NCBI GenBank assembly: GCA_003222455.1
Contig: QHWF01000167.1
Span: 1 to 25,582 of the forward strand
DNA: 25,582 nt
Direction: 5' to 3'
Source: Acidobacteriota bacterium
GTDB taxonomy: Bacteria > Acidobacteriota > Vicinamibacteria > Vicinamibacterales > CAVVIG01
Shown: piece by piece, positions 19,701 to 25,582 of the stretch
How positions within the stretch are numbered: position 1 is the first letter of the stretch
Layout: every line of letters begins with the position of its first letter
Translations under genes and position numbers: made by a program
Notes under the pieces: generated by a model
What the model saw: the letters and a program-made list of their open reading frames with translations, nothing else
Databases searched by the model: none
What the model was told of the DNA's origin: nothing

Positions 19701-20239
19701 TCGTCTTTGCGCCGTTCGCCGAGTTGCCGTTCGGGTCCGGCAAGCCGTGGCTGACGCGCGGCATCGGCAGCGCGCTGCTTGGCGGCTGGACGCTGGCCGC
19801 GCTCGGCACGCTCGAGAGCGGGTTCCCGCTGAACGTCACGCAGCAGAACAACAACACCGGTTCGCTCGGCGGCACGCAACGGCCGAACCTGACGGCTACG
19901 GATCCCAACACGTCTGGCGACACACGACAACGGCTCGACAACTACATCGATCCCGCCGCCTACACCGGGGCGGCGCCGTTCACGTTCGGAAACGCTCCGC
20001 GGACCGATCCGCGCATCCGGACGCCGTTCCGATCGAACTGGGACATCACGATCGCCAGGCGTGTGCCGATCAGCGGGCGCTTCTCAGGACAACTGCGCGT
20101 CGAGATGCTGAACGCGTTCAACCAGCTGCGGTTCGCCAGCGGTCCGGAGGCGCGCGTTGGCAATCCGAGCTTCGGCCGCATCACCGCGCAGGGCGGCTTG
20201 ACGCGCCAGACGCAGCTGACGTTCCGGCTCGCGTGGTAA
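16703..20239 (+). CDS. Oar-type TonB-dependent receptor (carboxypeptidase regulatory-like domain, plug, barrel)
   Basis: This intact 1178-aa protein starts at ATG 16703, 8 nt after GGAG. It has a signal peptide (FVAFFAWLVTVSVYGQS), then a CarboxypepD_reg-like domain (about 27-110; GGLRGAARDTTGGALPGVSL). The plug domain (about 115-260) contains VVVTAGAPLVETSNASTGEV, LPSQNRNAFL and MGRTGGGVFNATARSGSND. A beta barrel follows with many alternating aromatic strands, ending LTFRLAW with a terminal aromatic residue as usual for outer-membrane proteins. Oar-like receptors are abundant in Acidobacteria and Myxococcota, and are probable TonB-dependent importers or secretion-linked proteins. No obvious TonB box was identified. 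It heads the plus-strand unit with two exported PLP enzymes and a DoxX-like protein, and these may process the compound it brings in. It is divergent from the broken receptor. Confidence 0.92.
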   Translation: MRCKAHIPFVAFFAWLVTVSVYGQSFQGGLRGAARDTTGGALPGVSLTLTHEATGVARTTTTNEVGEYAFAAVTPGDYTIVATLQGFKSFERKNITIGTQQFLTLDFTMETGNLTEQVVVTAGAPLVETSNASTGEVLSKTVLETLPSQNRNAFLMSVSVPTVVASGDAAYNRMQDQGGASAVSLGGGAVRANNYLLDGVSFAALDNRPAMFPGIESLQELKVQVHTYDAEMGRTGGGVFNATARSGSNDWHGSGFVQNRPVWGITNGFFAERAGLPKSEDTKYWLGGGSLGGPITKSRTFFWLSTEDYLDQRATSGLLIFPTERERRGDFSQTLDRNGNLVVIYDPLTTRPNPNGSGFIRDPFPSNVIPRNRLSQTGLAIANLFPRPDVDRSGASGQANFVRTALLRSKGYQGSTKLEHKFTDRVSLTGLYSYQKTSEPDSMYWDVNQFADSRNFTSLRPVHLVALNNTILASETTVITLRYGYYHFEENNTAPSAGTDLASLGFPAAFVRSVVSSKMPSGLVDGMGEIGGGLFNRSFGDPATALRTWTSSSVNGTVSKFVGRHTLKLGADYRKIGLDALLSGQTSGDFFFDRQYTQGPNPLVAASNAGSGLADLLLGYPTADPASASTIPVATPLNVFVRYYAGYAQDDFRVTSRLTLNYGLRYEYETGVQEQQDRFTVAFDRNITSPLAALTGVNLKGGLRYAGQDGFPIYQGDPSKKKFAPRLGAAWSLNTTTVLRAGYGVFWAPWNYQSPSTVNYGQIGYTAVTPFNFGTSLIPRTTANGVGGLDDPFPGGAAQPVGNTLGLLTGVGTNIDFIDQNRQSPRIQQWSVDLQRELPDGRTAVSIGYMGARGDHLGLGGSSDGLVNINQLDPQYLALGTALQDQVPNPFFGVAQAGPFSQSSTIARGQLLRPFPQFGNVIARQVSAGRSMYHALVLELNRRVAKGIGGRVSYTWSRLKDNQFGQGNFWSRLNSGALPENSYDLDAEYAYSLLDLPHRLVFAPFAELPFGSGKPWLTRGIGSALLGGWTLAALGTLESGFPLNVTQQNNNTGSLGGTQRPNLTATDPNTSGDTRQRLDNYIDPAAYTGAAPFTFGNAPRTDPRIRTPFRSNWDITIARRVPISGRFSGQLRVEMLNAFNQLRFASGPEARVGNPSFGRITAQGGLTRQTQLTFRLAW

Positions 20240-20271
20240 GGCGGTTCGCGACCGTACAAAAGGAGCATCTA

Positions 20272-21528
20272 ATGGATATGACCCGAAGGCGGTTCCTCGG
20301 CGCTACGTCCGGCGCGGCCGCTTTGACAGCAATGGCGCGCCAGCCGCCGGCGGCGGCGCAAGCCGGCGACGATCCGCTGAACGTACGAAGCGATTTCCCG
20401 GCGGTCGCCGAGTACGCCTTCCTGAACACCGCATACATCGGGCTCATCGCGCGGCCGGTCGTCGAGGCGGGGCGCGCCTGGCTCGATGCGCGCGCGCACC
20501 GGCCATTCGAAGTCGGCGACATGCTGAACAAGACCGACGAAGCGCGCCGCCGCTTTGCCGGCCTGATCAACGCGTCCGAGGATGAGATCGGCCTGCTCTT
20601 CTCCACCACCGAAGGCGAGAACGTCGTCGTCGACGCGCTGGAGTTCAAGGCCGGAGACAACGTCGTCATCGACGATCTGGTGTATCCGAGTACGCCCGTC
20701 ATTCACCGGCGGCTGCAGGAGACAAAAGGGGTGGAGCTGCGGATTGTGCGGCATCGGGACGGCGCCGTCGACGTGCGCGACTTTGAACGGTTGGTGGATC
20801 GGCGGACGCGATTGATCTCGGTTGCGTGGGTGTCGAACCTGAACGGGTTCCGCCACGACATGCGGCCGCTGGCGGATCTCGCGCACGCGCACGGCGCGTA
20901 CCTCTACGCTGACGCGATCCAGCTGGTGGGCACCGGACCGGTCGACGTGCGCGACGCGGGCGTGGATTTCCTCTGCTGCGGCTGCTACAAGTGGCTGATG
21001 GCTGGCTTCGGCATTGCGCCATTCTTCGTCCGCCGCGACCTGCTCGACCGCATCAAGGCCGATCGCGTCGGATGGCACGTGGAGAAGCGGCTCGGGAACT
21101 ACCAGTACCAGCATTTCGCAAACGGAAAGAAGTACGAATTCGCGAGTCTCGCGTTCGGAGAGGTCTACCAGCTGGCGGCGGCGCTGGCCTACCTGGAACG
21201 TGTCGGCCTGGCACGAATCGAAGCGCAGACCTCCACGCTCGTCGCGATGCTGCGCCGCGGCCTGACGGAGCGCGGGTTCCGCGTGTTCACGCCGGCGGAG
21301 ACGCGGTCGCCTATTCTGAGCTTCTACATCGCCGGGGCTGCCGAGGCCGCGACGAAAGCGCTCGACGCCGCCGGGGTGAAAGTAAGCGTGCAGAACGGCG
21401 ATCGAACGGATGCCTACGGCGGCTCCGGTGCGCCGGCCACGCGCGTGCGGGTAGCCGTCTCGTTGTTCAACAACACCGCGGACATCCAGCGGATGCTCTC
21501 GGCCGCCGAGCGGCTCCGGGCGTCGTAG
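20272..21528 (+). CDS. Tat-exported class V aminotransferase-fold PLP enzyme
   Basis: This 418-aa protein starts at ATG 20272, 6 nt after AAGGAG. It has a twin-arginine signal (TRRRFLG, residues 4-10) and an Ala-rich cleavage region (PPAAAQA). It belongs to the isopenicillin-N epimerase / cysteine-desulfurase-like branch. The PLP pocket is intact: D214 and Q217 in YADAIQ, the Schiff-base Lys K240 in CCGCYKWLMAG, and a phosphate-pocket STTEGEN (about 111-117). The C-terminal RVRVAVSLFNNTADI matches the family 'R.S..lYNt..di' stretch. PvdN of fluorescent pseudomonads is a known Tat-exported member of this fold that modifies a siderophore side chain in the periplasm, showing that this arrangement can be functional. 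It lies 32 bp after the receptor gene. The substrate is unknown; transamination, desulfurisation and epimerisation are all possible. Confidence 0.88.
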   Translation: MDMTRRRFLGATSGAAALTAMARQPPAAAQAGDDPLNVRSDFPAVAEYAFLNTAYIGLIARPVVEAGRAWLDARAHRPFEVGDMLNKTDEARRRFAGLINASEDEIGLLFSTTEGENVVVDALEFKAGDNVVIDDLVYPSTPVIHRRLQETKGVELRIVRHRDGAVDVRDFERLVDRRTRLISVAWVSNLNGFRHDMRPLADLAHAHGAYLYADAIQLVGTGPVDVRDAGVDFLCCGCYKWLMAGFGIAPFFVRRDLLDRIKADRVGWHVEKRLGNYQYQHFANGKKYEFASLAFGEVYQLAAALAYLERVGLARIEAQTSTLVAMLRRGLTERGFRVFTPAETRSPILSFYIAGAAEAATKALDAAGVKVSVQNGDRTDAYGGSGAPATRVRVAVSLFNNTADIQRMLSAAERLRAS

Positions 21529-21560
21529 CAGCGATGTGAGGTTACTAGAGACTTTCTTTT

Positions 21561-21615
21561 GTAGTGCGGACCTTTAGGTCCGCCCGGCACGGCAGGCCTG
21601 AAAGGCCTGCACTAC
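21561..21615. repeat. 55-bp cloverleaf-like palindromic repeat
   Basis: An outer stem GTAGTGC (21561-21567) / GCACTAC (21609-21615) encloses two perfect hairpins: GCGGACCT/AGGTCCGC (21566-21583) and GCAGGCCT/AGGCCTGC (21592-21610). It sits between the two PLP-enzyme genes in the same transcription unit. Sequences of this type look like dispersed intergenic repeats seen in acidobacterial-type genomes; that recollection is not verified. It could affect transcript stability or attenuate expression of the downstream pair. Confidence 0.75.
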
Positions 21616-21674
21616 GACCCATCTCTTCAGAGGGCTTCGATTTTCAGCAGCCTGCTGAGGCCCGAGGAGGCGCG

Positions 21675-23030
21675 ATGATGACAGCAAACCGGAAGACGCG
21701 ACCGATCGCCTCGTCGGCGTGGAGCCGGCGTCAGTTCTTCACCTTCAGCGCGCTCGCCACCGTGGCCTCGGCGTTCGGGTTTGACGCGGTCGCGCGCGCG
21801 GCGGCGTCGAAGGCAGCGAAGGCCACGTATCAGGACAACATCTACACGCGGATGTTCGGCGTGCGGCCGGTCGTCGGTGCATTCGAGACGCTGTCGCGGT
21901 ACGGCAACTCGAAAATGTCCGCGGAAGTGCTGCAGGCGATGGCCGAAGCGCAGGAGTTTTTCGTCGACATGGACGAGCTGAACCGCGCAGCCGGGAGACA
22001 CATCGCCACGATCATGAAGACGGAATCGGCGATGGTCACCTCCTGCTCGTTCGGCGCGATGATGCTCGGCGCGGCCGCCTGTCTGACCGGCGCCGATCGG
22101 GACAGAGTCGTTGCGCTGCCGCATCCCACCTGGCCGAAGCGCGAGTGCCTCATGCAGAAGGCGCACCGCTTCACCTACGATCGCGCGTACCGCGCGGCCG
22201 GCATGACGATCGTCGAAGTCGAGACGCGCGACGAGTTCGCCAACGCCATCACCGACAAGACCGCGATGATCGCCGTGCTCGGCATGGTCGAGCGCGAGCC
22301 GAAGCCTGCCGTGATGACGCCGAAGGAGCTGATCGACATCGCCCGCAAAGCCGGTGTGCCGGTGCTGGTCGATTCTGCGGGCGAGCTGCCGCCGGCGGAC
22401 CGGCTCACGCGCTACAGCGAGATGGGCGCCGATCTGGTCGTGATCAGCGGCGGCAAGGGGCTGCACGGGCCGTCCTCCACCGGCATTCTGGCCGGACGCA
22501 AGGATCTCATCGACGCGGCGATTGTGAATGCATCGCCCAACGCCAACATCGGACGCGGCCAGAAAGTGAACCGTGAGGAGATCGTTGGCTTGGTCGTCGC
22601 GCTCGAGCACTACTTGAAGGTGGATCACGAGGCGGAGCTTGCCGCGTGGACCAGGAAGGCGAGGTACATGGCAGACCAGCTCCAGCGAATTCCTGGCCTG
22701 AGCGCAGACTTCCGGATGAACTCGCGCGGCTACGCCGACGTGGTCCTGAGCTGGAACAAGAGCATCATTCCGCTGACCGAAGCGGAAGTCGGCCAGAAAC
22801 TGCTGGCAGGCGAGCCCCGCATCGCGTACATGACGAACAAGATCATCTACGCCTTCACGAATCCGACGCTCGTGCCGAGCTCGCTGAAGGACGGCGAGGA
22901 AGTGATCATGGCCAAACGACTGCGGCAGTTCTTTCTCGAGGAAGGGGGCCGGCCGACCGCAGCCCCGAACGCTGCATCCGCGCGCGACGACGTCGACAAA
23001 CACACCATTCAAAATGGAGGGACCGCATGA
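21675..23030 (+). CDS. Tat-exported SelA-like PLP-dependent enzyme
   Basis: This 451-aa protein starts at ATG 21675, or ATG 21678, which has the better 7-nt spacing from GAGGAGG. The twin-arginine signal is SRRQFFTFSALATVASA (about residues 17-33). The fold is that of L-seryl-tRNA(Sec) selenium transferase relatives such as D-glucosaminate-6-phosphate ammonia lyase. D233 (LVDSAGE) and the Schiff-base Lys K261 in VVISGGKGLHGPSSTGIL are the hallmark. Export and lack of selenocysteine genes nearby argue against true SelA, so an ammonia-lyase, racemase or similar amino-compound role is more likely. No Sel1/SelB or tRNA-Sec is visible. The stop overlaps the DoxX-like start (ATGA at 23027-23030), giving translational coupling. 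It is the second exported PLP enzyme in a row. Confidence 0.87.
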   Translation: MMTANRKTRPIASSAWSRRQFFTFSALATVASAFGFDAVARAAASKAAKATYQDNIYTRMFGVRPVVGAFETLSRYGNSKMSAEVLQAMAEAQEFFVDMDELNRAAGRHIATIMKTESAMVTSCSFGAMMLGAAACLTGADRDRVVALPHPTWPKRECLMQKAHRFTYDRAYRAAGMTIVEVETRDEFANAITDKTAMIAVLGMVEREPKPAVMTPKELIDIARKAGVPVLVDSAGELPPADRLTRYSEMGADLVVISGGKGLHGPSSTGILAGRKDLIDAAIVNASPNANIGRGQKVNREEIVGLVVALEHYLKVDHEAELAAWTRKARYMADQLQRIPGLSADFRMNSRGYADVVLSWNKSIIPLTEAEVGQKLLAGEPRIAYMTNKIIYAFTNPTLVPSSLKDGEEVIMAKRLRQFFLEEGGRPTAAPNAASARDDVDKHTIQNGGTA

Positions 23031-23407
23031 ATATGGTGCTCTGGGTGCTCCAGGCGTTGCTCGCGCTGGCGTTCTTCGCGCACGGCTGCCTGCTTCTCTT
23101 TCCACCGGCGTCGATAGTCGCGCAGATGAACGCGTCGCTCCCGCGCTGGTTTCAGCTGTTTATCGGCGTCGCCGAAATATTGGCGGCGGTGGGACTGACG
23201 CTCCCGGGTTTCACGCGCATTCAGCCGTGGCTCGTCTCCGCTGCGGCCGCTGGATTGATGATCGTGATGATTTGTGCCACTGTTTTTCACCTGGCGCGTG
23301 GTGAGGTGACGTCGGCCATCACCACAGTCGTGCTGCTGGCGATGGCAACGGTCGTCGCGTATATGCGCTGGCGAGTCGCTCCGATCCAGTCTCGAAGCGT
23401 CGCGTAG
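23027..23407 (+). CDS. DoxX-like small integral membrane protein
   Basis: This 126-aa protein starts at ATG 23027, 5 nt after GGAGGG and overlapping the upstream stop by 4 bp. Four hydrophobic helices are seen: WVLQALLALAFFAHGCLLL, LFIGVAEILAAVGLTLPG, WLVSAAAAGLMIVMICATVF and a last one, TTVVLLAMATVVAYM. The 'fiGvaEilaavGL.lPg' stretch after the first helix is typical of the DoxX-like family. Members have poorly defined functions and are often linked to redox or electron-transfer processes at the membrane. Coupling to the SelA-like enzyme suggests it supports that periplasmic reaction, but no mechanism can be read from the sequence. Confidence 0.85.
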   Translation: MNMVLWVLQALLALAFFAHGCLLLFPPASIVAQMNASLPRWFQLFIGVAEILAAVGLTLPGFTRIQPWLVSAAAAGLMIVMICATVFHLARGEVTSAITTVVLLAMATVVAYMRWRVAPIQSRSVA

Positions 23408-23410
23408 GGC

Positions 23411-23552
23411 GGAGCCAACGGAGAATACGGAGGCAACGGGATCACACAGAGACACGGAGCAACGGAGAACAACGATATCCTGTACAAGCTACAACCTCCG
23501 TTTCTCTGCGTCTCTGTGTGATCCCGTTGCCTCCGTTACCTCCGTTTGCTCT
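23411..23552. repeat. About 140-bp long palindrome between convergent genes
   Basis: The left arm at about 23412-23467 and the right arm at about 23497-23552 are inverse complements over some 56 bp with about eight mismatches; the core GGCAACGGGATCACACAGAG (23432-23451) is perfectly mirrored at 23512-23531. The loop is roughly 29 nt (AACGATATCCTGTACAAGCT within it). It occupies almost all of the 172 bp between the DoxX-like gene and the convergent secreted-protein gene, so it could act as a bidirectional terminator. It is different in sequence from the 94-bp palindromes, although built from similar ACGGAG/CAGAG words. Confidence 0.85.
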
Positions 23553-23579
23553 CGCGGCAGGTCAGGGCACCATCAGGCC

Positions 23580-24812
23580 TTACGTCGCCGGTTGGCACGG
23601 GCGAGTCTCCATCTGTCGCACCTTGTCCTCGAACGCGGCGGCCCACCCGTCGATCGCCGTGAGGCCGGCGCCACTCGATGGCACAGTGCGGGGCCGGTGG
23701 AGCTGGTCGACGCGCGCAGCGGCAAAGATTGCGCGGACGTGCGCTGGCGTGAGGCGATGCAGCTGTTCGAGCAGGAAGCGGCGACCGTCCTCGGAGATCT
23801 CCGGATCGCCTTCACCATCGCGGCCCGCAGCGAGCGAGACCGTCAGCCGCGCGCGACACGTGCCCTCGTCATCCTGCTTGAACACCCTCTTGCTTCGCCA
23901 CGCGTCGAGGTTCATCTTTGCCGTTTCTTCACTCGACGTGCGGCCTGCTCCTCCGAACGTCGCCCCGACGTCGACGATCACGGCCGCGGCCTTCGGGCAC
24001 GCGGATGAGTCTGGCCGCTCGAGGAGAATGGCTGCCCTGTCGCGTGCCTTCGAGGTGTCTCGTTGTCCCGCCGCCATGTCGACGGGCGCGTCACAATAGA
24101 GTGCCTGCTGTTCGGGCTTTCGATCGCCATGCTGCATGAAGACGCCGAGCAGCGTGAGCGCATCGAAGTGCGTCCGTTGCCGCGTCCGCTCCGGGCCTGG
24201 TGGGAGTGCCCTGATCGCATCGTCCAACTCGCGCCACGACCATCCCTGGTCGCGATCGTCGCGCGACAGGATCCTGGGTCCGCTCGGAGGATAGACCGAT
24301 ATCTCGGCCACATAGTTGCGCGTGCTCCGCACGCCCTCGCCAGTCTCCGGATTGCTGGGGCACCCGTTACAGCGGACGTTCATGGGCAGCGCGTGCAGCA
24401 CTTCGAACCCGAGCGCCCACATCAGGCGCGTCGCCGCCACGATCGCGAAGACCTCGCGGTTGCCTGCCTCGCGCTCGGGATCCCAATACTTCAGGCGCAG
24501 CGTCCGCCCTTCGCTGGTCCCGCAGAGGAATTTCGCCGACTTGCCTCCCAGCTCCTTTCCTGGCTGTACGAACGTGCAGCCAACGCCGTCCAATGCTTCC
24601 GCGGCCGAGTAGGGAAAGACACCGGACGGGCCGGCGAGGATCTCGTCGGATGAGAGATCGCCCGGATCCTTCCACATCGTCGCGTGCGCCAGGTAAAGCG
24701 CGCGCGACCGCGGGCTGGTGAGAATCGCCGATACAGCGGGCTCGTCCGCGGCCGCCCACGTGATGCCCAGAATCAGCAGCGCGGTCGCGAGGACTGGCGA
24801 TGTCGTCCGCAT
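23580..24812 (-). CDS. Secreted protein with possible atypical-kinase-like residues
   Basis: This 410-aa protein starts at ATG 24812; the frame stays open upstream but overlaps the neighbouring gene. A signal peptide is present (VLATALLILGITWAAADEP). No named family can be assigned with certainty. Three regions resemble the active-site layout of HipA/PI3K-type atypical kinases. The first is a strand with Lys then a Glu-bearing helix (TLRLKYWDPE with K107; NREVFAIVAATRLMWALGF with E119). The second is a catalytic-loop-like QHGDRKPEQQ (about 226-235, D229). The third is a metal-loop-like VIVDVGATFGG (about 277-287, D280). A CNGCPSNP motif (147-154) holds two Cys that could bind a metal or form a disulfide. 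The kinase idea is inference; export of such a protein would be unusual. It follows the ModA-like gene by 29 bp on the same strand. Confidence 0.75.
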   Translation of the reverse strand: MRTTSPVLATALLILGITWAAADEPAVSAILTSPRSRALYLAHATMWKDPGDLSSDEILAGPSGVFPYSAAEALDGVGCTFVQPGKELGGKSAKFLCGTSEGRTLRLKYWDPEREAGNREVFAIVAATRLMWALGFEVLHALPMNVRCNGCPSNPETGEGVRSTRNYVAEISVYPPSGPRILSRDDRDQGWSWRELDDAIRALPPGPERTRQRTHFDALTLLGVFMQHGDRKPEQQALYCDAPVDMAAGQRDTSKARDRAAILLERPDSSACPKAAAVIVDVGATFGGAGRTSSEETAKMNLDAWRSKRVFKQDDEGTCRARLTVSLAAGRDGEGDPEISEDGRRFLLEQLHRLTPAHVRAIFAAARVDQLHRPRTVPSSGAGLTAIDGWAAAFEDKVRQMETRPCQPAT

Positions 24813-24841
24813 TTTGCCGTTGCCTGATGAGCACGACGAAT

Positions 24842-25582
24842 TTACTCGAATCGTTCGAGGCCTCTCGGCTTCCATACCTTGTTCGACTCCGGCCGCAACA
24901 GATACCGGATGAACGCGCGCGCATCGTCGGCATGCGTTGCTCGGGCTGACACCGCGACAGCCGAGTCGATCCACGCTCCAAGCTCGGCAGGCAGCGGGCC
25001 AACCAGCTCGATTTCCTTGTACGGAAGAATCTGGCTGATCGTCTGAATGGCCATGTCGCCTTCGCCACGCGCCAGCGCCTGACCGCCTTCGCCGTTCGTG
25101 CTGGGCGGAGCGTTCACGCCAGCGAACTCCGGCCGCTTGAGCACGTCGTCGATCAGCCGTGCGACCATCGTGCGCGACGCCGGATTCGATCGCATCACCG
25201 CCTTCGCGCTCTTGAGCGCGGCGGCGAGTTTTTCGACGGTCGAGATGTCCGGCTTAGGTGCGCCCGCTCGCACCGCGAGACCCATCCGTGTGCGGCCGAG
25301 CGGGTTGAACGTGCCCGGCGCGACGCCGCCGTCCAGGGACAGCGTAGTCATCAACTGGAACGGCAGCACGATGACATCGGGCGGCGGCGTTTTTTTCGTC
25401 ATCTCCTCGACGATGGTGCCCATCCCGACGACGACGATGCCAACCTTCCTGCCGGTCTCCTTCGTAAAAACGGCGGCGATGTCGGGCAGGCCGGCGGCGA
25501 ACACCACACCGGGCGTGATGACTCTGATATCTGCAGTCGCATAATCGCCGGCCGTCGGCGCAAAGACCGCCGGTGCATTTTG
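24842..25582 (-). CDS. ModA-like extracellular solute-binding protein (partial, start beyond window)
   Basis: The frame is open to the window edge, so the N-terminus and signal peptide are missing; about 246 residues are visible. The fold is a periplasmic type II binding protein of the molybdate/tungstate-like group: DIRVITPGVVFAAGLPDIAA near the start, VGMGTIVEEM, PDVIVLPFQLMTTL, then TRMGLAVRAGAPKPDISTVE and the hinge region GDMAIQTISQILPYKEIELVGPLP. The C-terminal ARAFIRYLLRPESNKVWKPRGL is the usual last helix pair. Proteins of this annotated group in environmental bacteria often lie outside molybdate operons, and no permease or ATPase gene is visible here, so molybdate should not be assumed. 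It is followed by the secreted kinase-like protein. Confidence 0.85.
   Translation of the reverse strand, partial: QNAPAVFAPTAGDYATADIRVITPGVVFAAGLPDIAAVFTKETGRKVGIVVVGMGTIVEEMTKKTPPPDVIVLPFQLMTTLSLDGGVAPGTFNPLGRTRMGLAVRAGAPKPDISTVEKLAAALKSAKAVMRSNPASRTMVARLIDDVLKRPEFAGVNAPPSTNGEGGQALARGEGDMAIQTISQILPYKEIELVGPLPAELGAWIDSAVAVSARATHADDARAFIRYLLRPESNKVWKPRGLERFE

Noticed and set aside
21675..23030. Interpretation as true SelA (selenocysteine synthase)
   Set aside because: A Tat signal, no SelB, SelD or tRNA-Sec nearby, and the broader SelA-like family includes many amino-compound lyases.
21627..23105. 492-codon open frame on the minus strand
   Set aside because: It lies opposite the SelA-like gene, which has a signal peptide, cofactor motifs and a ribosome site; the opposite frame shows no domain.

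Overview
This is high-GC bacterial DNA, most likely from an acidobacterium, with Vicinamibacteria-like content as the best guess. The taxonomic call is inference. It rests on two very large Oar-type TonB-dependent receptors with an N-terminal carboxypeptidase-regulatory-like domain, a Tat-exported FG-GAP/ASPIC protein, a DUF6807 'PmoA family' protein beside a Tat-exported Gfo/Idh/MocA protein, a ChbG/HpnK deacetylase with membrane glycosyltransferases, and many palindromic intergenic repeats. No rRNA, tRNA, CRISPR array, insertion sequence or phage gene was seen.

Layout. (1) 1-1869, plus: the end of a sulfopyruvate-decarboxylase-like alpha subunit, its beta subunit (start and stop overlapping), and a secreted HpcH/HpaI-aldolase-like protein. 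(2) 5521-1881, minus: DUF6807 protein, a 218-bp fold-back element, Tat-exported Gfo/Idh/MocA protein and a YbhN-like membrane protein. (3) 10155-5660, minus: a tight four-gene operon of GT39-like integral-membrane glycosyltransferase, ChbG/HpnK deacetylase, GT2 polyprenyl-phosphate glycosyltransferase and an unrecognised secreted protein. It is bracketed by two 94-bp copies of one palindrome, 88/94 identical. (4) 11973-10506, minus: a GAF / sigma-54-activator / Fis-HTH regulator split into two frames. (5) 16570-12222, minus: an Oar-type receptor with a broken reading frame, then a Tat-exported seven-repeat FG-GAP/ASPIC protein. (6) 16703-23407, plus, divergent from (5): an intact 1178-aa Oar-type receptor, a Tat-exported class V PLP enzyme, a cloverleaf-like repeat, a Tat-exported SelA-like PLP enzyme and a DoxX-like membrane protein. 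(7) 23411-23552: a long palindrome between convergent units. (8) 25582-23580, minus: a ModA-like binding protein, cut by the window end, then a secreted protein with kinase-like signature residues.

Two observations stand out. First, an outer-membrane receptor sits next to two different fold-type I PLP enzymes that both carry twin-arginine signals; this suggests a periplasmic amino-compound modification pathway. Second, two unrelated genes, the sigma-54 regulator and the minus-strand receptor, each lack about 20 residues of a conserved motif at exactly the point where the reading frame changes. That needs checking as either real decay or an assembly error before any function is assigned.
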